From an uncultured Myxococcales bacterium (GTDB lineage Bacteria; Myxococcota_A; UBA9042): a stretch of DNA of 64,000 nt. The notes under the pieces were generated by a model. It was not told the DNA's origin. It saw only the letters and a program-made list of their open reading frames with translations, and ran no database searches. Both the position numbers and the translations under genes were made by a program. The DNA lies in contig CAIMEY010000082.1 of assembly GCA_903840165.1 (NCBI GenBank), forward strand, positions 53,232 through 117,231, written 5' to 3'. Each line of letters starts with the position of its first letter. Within the stretch, counting starts at the first letter, position 1. Positions 52,101 to 60,217 of this stretch are shown piece after piece.

Positions 52101-54415
52101 GGGACGTGTTGACAGCCAACCTTGGGAGAACACGCCAGTTCTGTGGTGCAGCTGTTCTTGTCGTCGCAATTGACGGTTGGGCCCACGCACGCGCCACTGC
52201 TGCACGCGTCCGGGCCGGTGCACAGGTTGCCGTCACTGCATGCGGAACCGTCCGTCGCCGGATTGTGCAAACATCCCAAGACCTTGTCGCAGCTATCGAT
52301 GGAGCAGGCATTGCCGTCATCGCAGTCGTTGAGCGCGCCGATGCAGAATCCAGAATCGCAATGATCTCCCACGGTACACAGGTTGTCATCGCTGCAAGAC
52401 GGTCCCGCGAGTTTGAACTGATCGCAGTTGCCCGTCATGGGGTTGCAGACGCCAAGGACGCAGGGATTTACGCTGCTGCAGTCTTTGACATCTACTTGTA
52501 ATTGCAAGCATTGCGACGTTCCGTTGCTGTCCTTGACGCAGGTCGATTTGACCAGGCACTTGTCGACCTTGCCCAGGCCGGCGCAGTCCGTGTCTGAGTT
52601 GCACTGACAGGCGTTGGCCCCGGGCTGGCAGGTACCACTCTGGCAATGGTCCGGCGATTCCTTTGTGCCGGTGCAGACTTGTCCATCATCACAGGGCTGC
52701 GCGTTGAGCGAATGGACGCAGCCCAAGTACTGGTCACAGCTGTCGGTCGTGCACGGGTCGCCGTCGTCGCAAACGAGTTCCGTGACGCCATTGCTGCCGC
52801 CGTCGTACGTGGCGCATTTGCCCGTGTTATCGCAATGATCACCGACGGTGCAGACGCTGCCATCTGAGCAAGGCGTGCTCGCATCCTTGGCCACGGGCTT
52901 GCATTGACCGCTGCTGGGGTCGCAGACGTTGTCGGCGCAAGCGACGGCAGAAGGCGGGCATTTGACTGCCGATCCAGCCTGCAGCGTGCACATCTTCCCC
53001 GAGCAAATGTGCTTGCCCTGGCAGAGGTTACCCACGTCCAAACTGGCGCAATCGGCATCGACCGTGCAGGTACAGACCGCCACGCCGTTGAGGGTGCCCG
53101 AACCACTGCAGACGCCCTTGCTGCAGGCATCGCCGACGGTGCACTTGTCGCCGTCGTCGCAGAGCACCGCGTTGGGCAAGTTCTTGCAACCGTAGTTTTT
53201 ATCACAGGAATCGTCGGTACATGGGTTCTTGTCGTCGCAGTTGGTCGGCTTGCCGCTGCAGCCGCCGTCCTGGCAAATATCGCCTGAGGTGCACGCCGAC
53301 TTGTCATTGCACGCCGAGCCCTTTACCGTGAACTTTGCAGAACATTTGGCAACACCGTTGATGTTGAGGCACTTGGCCACGTAGCACTGCGGGTCGGCGG
53401 TGACGCCCGGAGGCACTGTGACCGCGGCCGTGCTGCAATCGTAGGGCGCCCCGTTGACGCAATAGCCGGCATTTTTGTCGCAGGAAATCGAACCGTTACA
53501 AGGATTTCCGTCGTCGTACGGAATGCAATCGGCGTCCTGAGCGCAGGCACACTTCTTGGCGACTTTGCTGTTGTCGCACTTGCCACCGGCGCACGTTTCG
53601 CCAGCGGTGCAGCTATCGCCATCGTCGCACGGCAATCCTTCCATGGGCTTAGCGTCATGCTTGCAGCCATTGACCGGGTCACACGTGTCGGTCGTGCAAG
53701 ATTGGCCATCGCTGCAATTGAGCGGATTTCCGACGCATTTGCCCGCCGTGACCGCGCCGCTCTGATCGTGGACGCAATGATCGCCCGTTGTGCAGTTGTT
53801 GGCGTCGTTGCAGGAGGCCCCTTCGGGCGAAGCCAGCGCCACACATTGGGTTTTTCCGGCAATGAAGACGCATTGCCAGCCAAAATAGCAGACGGGAATC
53901 GGCTGGCTGCAATCGGCATCGACCGTACACACGACGTTGGAGACGGGGCCCGTGTCGGGGCCACTATCGGGGCCGGTGTCCACTGCGACATCTACTGAAT
54001 CTTGTTCGATTTCTCCGTCATCAATATCAGCAACCGCGGTATCGTCGGCGTCATCGGTGGCTGCATCATCGACCTCGGCCAGATCTTCATCTGTGGCCGA
54101 ATCCTGATCGGTGACGTCCTGCGAGTCATCAACTTCCTGAATATCCACAGCCACTTCTGCGTCCACTGAATCTTTGGCGTCGACCGAGTCATGGGCATCC
54201 GCATCCACGGCCCCATCGCTGTCCGTGGCGTCGGCATCGGTGGCATCTTCATCGGTCAGTTGGTCGGTGTTGTCGTCAACTGCGACCACACCCCCCTTCT
54301 TTTTCGGCGTGCAGGCTCCTACGATCAAAACTGCCAAAACTACGCTGAACCACGGGGCAATCGCCCAGGCGCGCAGGGAAGGAAAGAAACAGGTTGAGCC
54401 AAACACCGGGCGCAT
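49184..54415 (-). CDS. Very large Cys-rich lipoprotein with three lamin-tail-like domains
   Basis: A 1743-residue surface protein. The ATG at 54415 has CGGAG at 6 bases. The signal peptide ends in lipobox VGAC (within VLAVLIVGAC). An acidic Asp/Val/Ala/Thr linker of about 110 residues follows. From about residue 165 to 990 stand some 20 or more Cys-rich units of the CDDGxxCTxDxC / CNDGNPCTQGETC type. The C-terminal 750 residues contain three lamin-tail-domain-like segments, starting with LMISEIYTGI (about 995), CVLSEVFPGED (about 1249) and LYLEIAEFATEG (about 1478), with ERKASVTSTQNTL and DTDDNTQDFV features of that fold. Short Cys knots (PACSGTCQLGK, PACKGTCPAGF) lie between them. The protein probably forms a long surface fibre; function unknown. 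Confidence 0.85.
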   Translation of the reverse strand: MRPVFGSTCFFPSLRAWAIAPWFSVVLAVLIVGACTPKKKGGVVAVDDNTDQLTDEDATDADATDSDGAVDADAHDSVDAKDSVDAEVAVDIQEVDDSQDVTDQDSATDEDLAEVDDAATDDADDTAVADIDDGEIEQDSVDVAVDTGPDSGPDTGPVSNVVCTVDADCSQPIPVCYFGWQCVFIAGKTQCVALASPEGASCNDANNCTTGDHCVHDQSGAVTAGKCVGNPLNCSDGQSCTTDTCDPVNGCKHDAKPMEGLPCDDGDSCTAGETCAGGKCDNSKVAKKCACAQDADCIPYDDGNPCNGSISCDKNAGYCVNGAPYDCSTAAVTVPPGVTADPQCYVAKCLNINGVAKCSAKFTVKGSACNDKSACTSGDICQDGGCSGKPTNCDDKNPCTDDSCDKNYGCKNLPNAVLCDDGDKCTVGDACSKGVCSGSGTLNGVAVCTCTVDADCASLDVGNLCQGKHICSGKMCTLQAGSAVKCPPSAVACADNVCDPSSGQCKPVAKDASTPCSDGSVCTVGDHCDNTGKCATYDGGSNGVTELVCDDGDPCTTDSCDQYLGCVHSLNAQPCDDGQVCTGTKESPDHCQSGTCQPGANACQCNSDTDCAGLGKVDKCLVKSTCVKDSNGTSQCLQLQVDVKDCSSVNPCVLGVCNPMTGNCDQFKLAGPSCSDDNLCTVGDHCDSGFCIGALNDCDDGNACSIDSCDKVLGCLHNPATDGSACSDGNLCTGPDACSSGACVGPTVNCDDKNSCTTELACSPKVGCQHVPLAVGTSCDDGDACTGNPFINDGTVVQDHCGEAHTCVGGTPKNCDQGSACQSAACSPTSPDSVKVGKYLGCIYPPNSNPCNDGNPCTQGETCAGGTCKLPLDATPVDCDDSNPCTTDLCVSANPPAGQVVGCNHLNNVDACDDFNICTAKDTCGAGKCLGVAVNCDDQNTCTSEVCDPASQNVNPDGTANGCTYTKVVANDPCGGFAQCSDEAIPKCVFPPGQHLMISEIYTGILTDPADDFVEIYNPTELSVDLGDYSLQARAVESSDVSAWLTLAKMPKGLKIGAHGYLLVGNTGTAPGGQLYDVAAVTMNLAADSKAPRTDWQLRIFDTAHLLAHDFVCWSAALKTCNQGTDAAPSPVNTLTPWWLAPGTTANSLERKASVTSTQNTLYMHGQEWLAGNGYDTDDNTQDFVIRLAPEPQNAKKGYEPACSGTCQLGKICNYTAGNETCINDGFCAIGCGADKSCDGLGDCVPYKACVLSEVFPGEDYGQFIELFGANVLPTDLTGYILQIKTEGSTAPADPWVNVLQFPAGMSLSPGRYVTIGSQVFAQQNGMLDYVVVDLPIKPAQGSARLWDPRTDAEIDLLGWGGSGTASSSKPAPGIPILGVGLERKASVSSTLVTLGEGGSEHYAGNKFDTDIDDADWVINNGHGPQSSASGQYEPACKGTCPAGFLCNFTAGAEKCVDTVCGGQCLPGQGCNIKTGACDLYLEIAEFATEGPASTDQTGKALAAADNEYIVLYNPTPSAISLAGMALRYFNGSTYVYLTDKACAPTSSDVSPPPDPNTGWCPPPKFGVPNHMLAGYVEPYSYYLVASYKYDKNLPKPDFVGSLNIGNWLMDATTGAIALQRLNGNYANNSPTADKVAYGTVNPIQSEGGCDTMAQEPSGASLPPGKGVGITGATRRKSDANATQAQLQDPLQAAYYFGAGLDTASNCKDFTAIQTATPASQLCVRAPKGTPGVCGTSTVHAKP

Positions 54416-54689
54416 GAAAACTCCGCTAGCGCAGACCGCACAGCCTCCAAGGTACCGTTCACAGGGGCAAGATCGCAAGGGGCGCGCGCAGTCCCTGCCT
54501 GCGACCTCAGCCGTCCCGCAGGCCTGATTCTCCATGCAAGTCCATGCGCAAGCGCCTCAGCCTGCCCGAGCTTTGGCGCGAACTTGGCCCCGGCTTGGCG
54601 CAGCGACGACCCAAGGACGGCTGGACACCGGTTCGACCATCGGCGATCCTGACGGGGCGCTGACCCGGCCGGCGCGGGGGCCCGCGACC

Positions 54690-55430
54690 ATGAGTTTTTC
54701 GGCAATCCGCAGAGATCTCCAGAGTTCCGATCCGGAACGGCTGGCTCAAGGCCTGCGCCGCCTCACCAAACAGCTGGCCCCTGATGCGATCAGCGATCAG
54801 CGGCCGACCGACTGGCAGCAGCGCAAAGCGGCCCTGGCCGACATGGAGCCAAGCCTACTGAAACTCGCTGAAAGTGAAGATGAAGTTGTTCGGGAGCTCG
54901 CGACCGATGCCCTGGGCGCCTGGCACGGCGATGCGGCGTTCCTCAGGGTGTTGGCCCTGACGGAGGACCCCATCGAGCGGGTCCGCGCCTCCGCCATCGG
55001 TGCCCTGGAAGGCTGGCCAGACAGTGCCCAAGCCCTTGAAAAAGTGATCGATGCCGTGGATGCGCCGCAGTGGACGGTCCGCATGCGGGGTGCACGCGCC
55101 TTGTGGCCTTTTGCCGGTGCGGACGTCGACAAGACGCTGTTCGGAGCCCTGGTCGATCCCGATAGCTACGTGCGCATGAATGCGGCCGATAGTCTGCGCA
55201 AGCGCAATTCCCCTGATATTCTAGCGCATTTGCGTTCCCTGCACGACTATACTGCCCCCCACATGCTCGACGCCGCCCTGGACCTCTTGGGCCAAATCGG
55301 CACCCGCGAAGACATCGTTTGGCTTGAGAAAGCGGGATCTTGGCTGAATTTGTCCCAGCCTGCCTTTGTCCGCGCCTGGTCCCGCGATGCCGCCAAGAAG
55401 ATTCGCAAACGATTAAACAAGGTTCCGTAG
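54690..55430 (+). CDS. HEAT-repeat protein
   Basis: A 246-residue cytosolic helical protein. Repeats of about 30 residues are marked by EDEVVRELATDALGAW, PIERVRASAIGALEGW, QWTVRMRGARALWPFA, SYVRMNAADSLRKR and APHMLDAALDLLGQIG. They fit the HEAT/PBS-lyase type of solenoid. No catalytic residues are evident, so it is probably a binding scaffold. The start at 54690 (ATG) is the best of several; a GCGGGGG stretch upstream is only a fair ribosome site, and in-frame upstream residues are Pro/Arg-rich. Confidence 0.75.
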   Translation: MSFSAIRRDLQSSDPERLAQGLRRLTKQLAPDAISDQRPTDWQQRKAALADMEPSLLKLAESEDEVVRELATDALGAWHGDAAFLRVLALTEDPIERVRASAIGALEGWPDSAQALEKVIDAVDAPQWTVRMRGARALWPFAGADVDKTLFGALVDPDSYVRMNAADSLRKRNSPDILAHLRSLHDYTAPHMLDAALDLLGQIGTREDIVWLEKAGSWLNLSQPAFVRAWSRDAAKKIRKRLNKVP

Positions 55431-55598
55431 CACAGTGCTGCACTGGGTGATGCAAAGCCCTAGCCGCGAATTGCCCAAGAGATCCGCCGAGGAAGGTGCA
55501 TGAAATAGGCGCAGCTCGTGCCGTGTTCGACCGCTAGGCCGCTACCCAAGCAGGCGGGCAATGTTTCCGACAAGTCAAGCCAGAATCTGAGGTTATCG

Positions 55599-56267
55599 AT
55601 GCAAGTACTGCAGTGGATGATCGCCCACGTCCAAGGCCTGAGCCTCGGAACCATCTGGGGGGCTGGACTAGGGGTACTGCTTTTGTGCGGTTTCGGCCTG
55701 CCGATCCCCGAAGATATTACTCTGATTCTGTGCGGTTATATGACATTCAAGAAGGTCGGGCTGGCCTGGGACCAGGCGGCTCTGGCCACGCTGATTGGGC
55801 TAACGGGCGTGTTGGTCGGCGACGGCATCATGTTCACGCTGGGGCGTCGCCAAGGTCAGCGCCTGCTCGGCGTGTGGCCCTTTCGCCACATCCTGGGGGG
55901 AGGACGCCTAGAAAAGACCCGAGATTTCTTGGCTAATCACGGCCCCAAAGTCCTGTTCACGGCTCGTTTTACGCCTGGCCTGCGCAGCGTGGTCTTCTTC
56001 ACCAGCGGCACCCTGGGCATCCCGTTGGGCGTCTTCCTGTTTTACGACGGATTGGCGGCGCTGGTGTCGGTGCCGGCCTTGGTTCTGTCCGCTTGGTATT
56101 GGGGTGATACCATCGACCTTGTTGTTGCTAAAGCGCAAAAGGGCGAGCGCGGCGTCTTGTTAGTGCTGCTGGCTATGGGGCTGCTGCTGCTCGGGCGCAA
56201 GCTCTGGCAACGGCACCGCGCCAAGCAAAAACGGGCCGAAGCTTTGCCTGAACCCGCAGCCGATTAA
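55599..56267 (+). CDS. DedA-family membrane protein
   Basis: A 222-residue inner-membrane protein of the DedA/SNARE-associated family, whose members flip or transport undecaprenyl phosphate or other lipids. Landmarks are LPIPEDITLILCGY near the start, GDGIMFTLGRRQG, ARFTPGLRSVVFFTSG with the conserved Arg-x-x-P-x-x-R, and several hydrophobic segments up to the C-terminal one near 190-205. The Lys/Arg-rich tail is cytoplasmic. The ATG at 55599 has GAGG at 7 bases. Confidence 0.87.
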   Translation: MQVLQWMIAHVQGLSLGTIWGAGLGVLLLCGFGLPIPEDITLILCGYMTFKKVGLAWDQAALATLIGLTGVLVGDGIMFTLGRRQGQRLLGVWPFRHILGGGRLEKTRDFLANHGPKVLFTARFTPGLRSVVFFTSGTLGIPLGVFLFYDGLAALVSVPALVLSAWYWGDTIDLVVAKAQKGERGVLLVLLAMGLLLLGRKLWQRHRAKQKRAEALPEPAAD

Positions 56268-56300
56268 CCGTTGCCTCAGGCGCAGTTCAAGCGTGCAGCA

Positions 56301-57539
56301 TCAGCAGCTTTTTTCGCCAGGATAACTGGCCAAAGCTAGCGAAAGAATTTGCACAGCGCGTTCCAACTTCGGCACTTCCAAGACGTAAGCCGCGCGCACT
56401 TGGTTCAGGCCTAGACCCGGCGTGGCGTAGAAGCCGTCTGCCGGCGCCAACATGACCGTTTCCCCTTGATAACTAAAGTCTTTGAGCAGGTAGATACAGA
56501 AGGCATCGGCATCCGCCACCGGCAACTCAACCACCAAGTAGAAAGCACCGGCCGGCACCTGAGCCCGAACGCCCGGGATTTGGTTCAAACCGGCGCACAG
56601 AACATCGCGTCGGCGTTTGTAATCCGCAATGGCGGAGCGGAGTTCTTCAGCAGGCGTCTGCAGAGCCGCCATCGCCGCCAACTGATCGACCACCGGGGCC
56701 GACAGGCGCGTCTGGGCGAACTTCAAGGCGGCGGCATAGACGTCCGCGTTGCGCGTGACCAGACAGCCAATGCGGGCACCACATGCAGAATAGCGTTTAG
56801 AAACAGAGTCTACGATCAGTGCATTTTCGGCAAAGCCTGGCTGAGCCAACAGCGAAGGTGCCGTGGTGGCTGAGCCGTCGTAGACAAAGTCGCGATAGAC
56901 TTCATCGGCCAGCAGGAAAACGCCGCGACTGTGGCAAATCTGGGCAATGGCTCGTAAATCTTCGGCCGACATCACAGCACCGGTTGGGTTGCCAGGGCTA
57001 GAAATCAGCACCAAGCGCGTGCGGGGACCGATGGCCGCGGCAACTTGTTCTGGGTGCAAGCGAAACCCGTCTTCCGCATGGGTGGTAATGGCCCGCGTGT
57101 GGACGCCCAGAATATGGGAATATCCTTTGTAATTGGGGTAATAGGGCTCTGCGACTAGCACTTCATCGCCAATATCGCAGGTGGCACCGATCGCAAAGGA
57201 CAGGGCCTCCGAACCACCAACGGTGATTAGGATATCCTTGGCCGTCAGCGCCGGTCCACCCTCCGCTGCGCCAAGGCTATTGTAATAAGCCGCCAGCGCT
57301 TGGCGATAGGCTGGCAGCCCCTCCGAAGGTCCGTAAGCCAGGACTTTATCATCGTAATTGCGATAGGCATCAATCACGACACGCGGCGTGGCAATATCCG
57401 GCTGGCCGATGTTGAGGTGATGCACCAAGATGCCCCGGGCCTTGGCCGCGTCAGCATAGGGCGTCAGGCGACGGATCGGCGAAGCCAAAGCATCGCGACC
57501 GCGGGCAGAAGCGACAAAAACGGGGGCGGAGGAGGTCAT
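56301..57539 (-). CDS. Class I/II pyridoxal-phosphate aminotransferase
   Basis: A 412-residue aspartate-type aminotransferase. The PLP lysine stands in DSVSKRYSACGARIG. Other hallmarks are LNIGQPDIATP, VLAYGPSEGLPAYRQALAAYY, VAEPYYPNYKGY, ISSPGNPTGAV and LADEVYRDFVYDG. AGAFYLVVELP near the end is usual for the family. The substrate cannot be assigned. The start is ATG 57539 with AGGG at 9 bases; ATG 57548 sits directly against that site. The small unassigned gene lies 99 bases upstream on the same strand. Confidence 0.88.
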   Translation of the reverse strand: MTSSAPVFVASARGRDALASPIRRLTPYADAAKARGILVHHLNIGQPDIATPRVVIDAYRNYDDKVLAYGPSEGLPAYRQALAAYYNSLGAAEGGPALTAKDILITVGGSEALSFAIGATCDIGDEVLVAEPYYPNYKGYSHILGVHTRAITTHAEDGFRLHPEQVAAAIGPRTRLVLISSPGNPTGAVMSAEDLRAIAQICHSRGVFLLADEVYRDFVYDGSATTAPSLLAQPGFAENALIVDSVSKRYSACGARIGCLVTRNADVYAAALKFAQTRLSAPVVDQLAAMAALQTPAEELRSAIADYKRRRDVLCAGLNQIPGVRAQVPAGAFYLVVELPVADADAFCIYLLKDFSYQGETVMLAPADGFYATPGLGLNQVRAAYVLEVPKLERAVQILSLALASYPGEKSC

Positions 57540-57638
57540 ATTGCGCATCCCTAGCGGCCACTCGAGCGGCTCTGTACAGACTGCATCAGGCCAGCGATGG
57601 CGACAAGCCTCTCCCAAGGGAAAGCGCCCGGTACGGGT

Positions 57639-58142
57639 TCAGCCGGCCGCATCGGCCTCGCGGATCACGCTCTGGACAAAAGCGACCAGATCCCGACGCA
57701 AATCAAAGTGTAAGGCGACCATGGCAATGGCGCGGTCTCCCCGAAATAGACTGCCCCACAGCGTCGTCGCGCTGTACAACGGCCGCAGGAGACTGGGGTG
57801 CTTGGCGCCCTGAAATCGCAACGCCTCTGCATTTTTATCTTTAAATTCAAAAGAATAACTGACGCGCCGCGGCCGAGCGATCTGTACGCGCAGCAACCCG
57901 TCTATGGGGGCCTGCTCGCTCAAGCCGTCAAAGGTACAGTCGCCCGTCATTTGCGCATCAATTTGCCGCTCTAGCCCTCGCGGCCGGTGCAGCACGATGT
58001 GGATGCGCACTTCGCATGGACGCACGTTGTCCGGCGAATCCACCAGAAAATAGCTGCCGCGCAACGTTTCGGTCCACTGCAGGCTCAAGCCAACCTCCGC
58101 TCGATGCCACGGGCTATTGCGGTCACTGTCCAGCCGGCCCAC
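57639..58142 (-). CDS. Unassigned small protein, possible cholesterol-oxidase-associated domain
   Basis: A protein of about 167 residues. Its features resemble the short domain that accompanies some GMC/cholesterol oxidases: MRGSY-like LRGSYFLVDS, a HIVLHRPRG strand, TGDCTFDGL, YSFEFKDKNAEALRFQG, TTLWGSLF and FDLRRDLVAFVQS at the end. The match is from memory and weak. The start is uncertain; GTG 58142 would overlap the stop of the preceding triple-thioredoxin gene by 20 bases. No signal peptide or membrane segment is seen. Confidence 0.5.
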   Translation of the reverse strand: MGRLDSDRNSPWHRAEVGLSLQWTETLRGSYFLVDSPDNVRPCEVRIHIVLHRPRGLERQIDAQMTGDCTFDGLSEQAPIDGLLRVQIARPRRVSYSFEFKDKNAEALRFQGAKHPSLLRPLYSATTLWGSLFRGDRAIAMVALHFDLRRDLVAFVQSVIREADAAG

Positions 58143-60057
58143 CGGCCCCGGCTGACAATTGATCGACAAAGCGCACGGCTTGCTGGATGCGCGCTTCGTC
58201 CAGCGGCCCTGTGTATAACCGATTGCCGACAAAAATCACGGGTTCGTCCCCCGGTTGCAAGCGCTTTCGCAAGGCGCAGACGGCCAGGGACACAGCGCGG
58301 GTGGCAGGCGCGTCGACCTGCTTCTGGAACACCGGAACCTGCAACTTATTCCGTTTGACTTCTGCGTAGATGGCGGTCCAATCGTTGGGGCTCTTGGCCT
58401 CGAAAAGCCAGTCCGCCACAGCCCGGCCTTTGCCCAAAGCAGCGCCGGCAACAAATGCAGCTCCGGCAGCGGAAACGCAGGGTTCCGCCATAGACGCCAG
58501 GGACGCCAGGCGCAATCGAATCGGGGCCATAGGAGCGTCAATACTGCGCCGCAACATGTACCAAACGGCCCTGGAGTGCGGGCTGGCAAAATCGAGCAGC
58601 AGTGTGACCTCAGGGCCAAGGCTTCCGAGCAGGGGCAAATCGGCAATTTCGTGAATATCTTCAGGAGATTGCAAATCCAGCTCGGCATCGCTCTTGTACA
58701 GTCCAGGGGCAATCAACTGCGCATACGGCGTCCGTTTGGCGGTGAGCGCCTCAGCCCCCAGGGAGACCTGCCACCCTGGGTCGGTCACACGCCCCAACCA
58801 TACCTTTCCATTGATAAAAATAGCCCCAGAACGGCTGTCCGTGCGCGCCATCAACTCAGCCTGCTGGTACAACGCGGTGGCCATCGCCGGCGCCTCGGCC
58901 GCCCGATGCAGCGCCTGCGGATCGAGGCCAGCTGCCGCGATCGCGGCGTCGAGGTCTGCCAACGTCAGCGGCTGAGCACGCGCTGCGTCGCGCACGATCT
59001 GCCCTGCTTTTTGAGGACTTGCCTGCGTCAATGCCAGCATCAAGGTCGCCACCGCGTGCCCTTGGGCCTGCCGATCGAGCGCCCCTCGCTGGTCAAATCG
59101 GGGGCAAGGCTTGATGACTAGGCGCACACTAGGATCAGCGGTTTGCATCGCAAAATCGCGCAATTGCCCCATCTGCCAAGCCTGGCTTGGGTCGAGGAAC
59201 AGCACCACAGTGACCGGGGCCTCGGGCGCGCCGACCTGCAGGTCCAGGGGGCGAATGGCGACTCGGTACAAAGGCCCAAGCTCACCTGGCGCCCGAACCG
59301 GCAACGGCTGCAGAGGCAGGGCCCGGCCACGGGCAAGCGCATCAAAGGCGTCAACAAACTCCGGGGCATTACGGAGGATTCCCTGCCGCTCGAGGTCCTC
59401 TGCGCCGCCCTGTTTGCTGAGCTCGCGCTGCGCCGTCTGCCAGGCGACCTGCAACGCACGGGCCACCGCTGGCTCCGGTGGTACGCCGCCAATCCCGCGG
59501 CCATTGACTAGGGCGCTCGGCGTGGCCGAAATCCCAAACGCCAAGCCCGATTGCAACTCACGGTCTAGCCAACTGCGAGCGTCTGCCCCTTCGACCGCGC
59601 GCGCCACCGCGTCGGCATCCAGCCCTGCTGCCACAACCGCCCGCGCGACCGCAGCGCGATCCGGCACGGGCTCACGCAACAGCGCGTCAATAAAAGCGAA
59701 CTCTTTGCCCTGCTGCCGAGCGGCCAGCGCCACGAGTGCGGCATGGCGGGCGTGGCTATGCCGACTTAGAGGCAGATGCTGCACCAATAATTGCGTTTGG
59801 CTTTGCCTACTTACGGCGTCACGCCAGATTGGCCATGCTTGGCGGCTGAAGGCACATTCCAGGTCGATGAACAAGCGAACGGTCACCCAATTCTTTGAAT
59901 TACTAGACGTTTTGGCCCCAACGCCCGCTCCATCTGCCGTCTGGGCAGCGAGCAATGGCGACCTAAGGCAGCCCAAGAGCAGCAGCGCCCCAAGAATACC
60001 GGCCTGTGCAAAGCGGCGGCCAAGCCTCACGTGGCTGAAGGCAAGAGCGATAAGCAT
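58123..60057 (-). CDS. Lipoprotein with three DsbA-like thioredoxin domains lacking CxxC
   Basis: A 644-residue paralogue of the gene just upstream (60218-62230). The signal peptide ends in lipobox LLGC (Cys30). The first DsbA-like unit has FIDLECAFSRQAWP (Cys68, with Ser where the second Cys would be) and a late GISATPSALVNG. The second has FLDPSQAWQMGQ with no Cys and SGAIFINGKVW. The third has LLDFASPHSRAVWYM with no Cys and PVIFVGNRLYTG. Thus the redox-active pair is lost in all three. The cis-Pro segments (T-P-S, I-F-I) are partly kept. A non-redox binding role is likely. The start at 60057 lacks a clear ribosome site; ATG 60138 is an alternative. Confidence 0.74.
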   Translation of the reverse strand: MLIALAFSHVRLGRRFAQAGILGALLLLGCLRSPLLAAQTADGAGVGAKTSSNSKNWVTVRLFIDLECAFSRQAWPIWRDAVSRQSQTQLLVQHLPLSRHSHARHAALVALAARQQGKEFAFIDALLREPVPDRAAVARAVVAAGLDADAVARAVEGADARSWLDRELQSGLAFGISATPSALVNGRGIGGVPPEPAVARALQVAWQTAQRELSKQGGAEDLERQGILRNAPEFVDAFDALARGRALPLQPLPVRAPGELGPLYRVAIRPLDLQVGAPEAPVTVVLFLDPSQAWQMGQLRDFAMQTADPSVRLVIKPCPRFDQRGALDRQAQGHAVATLMLALTQASPQKAGQIVRDAARAQPLTLADLDAAIAAAGLDPQALHRAAEAPAMATALYQQAELMARTDSRSGAIFINGKVWLGRVTDPGWQVSLGAEALTAKRTPYAQLIAPGLYKSDAELDLQSPEDIHEIADLPLLGSLGPEVTLLLDFASPHSRAVWYMLRRSIDAPMAPIRLRLASLASMAEPCVSAAGAAFVAGAALGKGRAVADWLFEAKSPNDWTAIYAEVKRNKLQVPVFQKQVDAPATRAVSLAVCALRKRLQPGDEPVIFVGNRLYTGPLDEARIQQAVRFVDQLSAGAGGPAGQ

Positions 60058-60217
60058 CTGTTTGTAAAGCGAAAAATGACGTTGATGACCGGTGTTGACC
60101 GGCCCAGTCGGGCCCGCAGAGGTCGCACAGATCCGCATATGCATGGGGCTCGCCATCGATTGCGGGCACGCGCTGGCGCACCCCGGCGTTGTGAGATCAC
60201 GAAATCAGGATGGCAAA

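Noticed and set aside
51430..54000. Long open frames on the plus strand opposite the large Cys-rich lipoprotein
   Set aside because: They are shadows of repetitive GC-rich codons: no ribosome site, no family features, and Ala/Val/Arg-biased translation.
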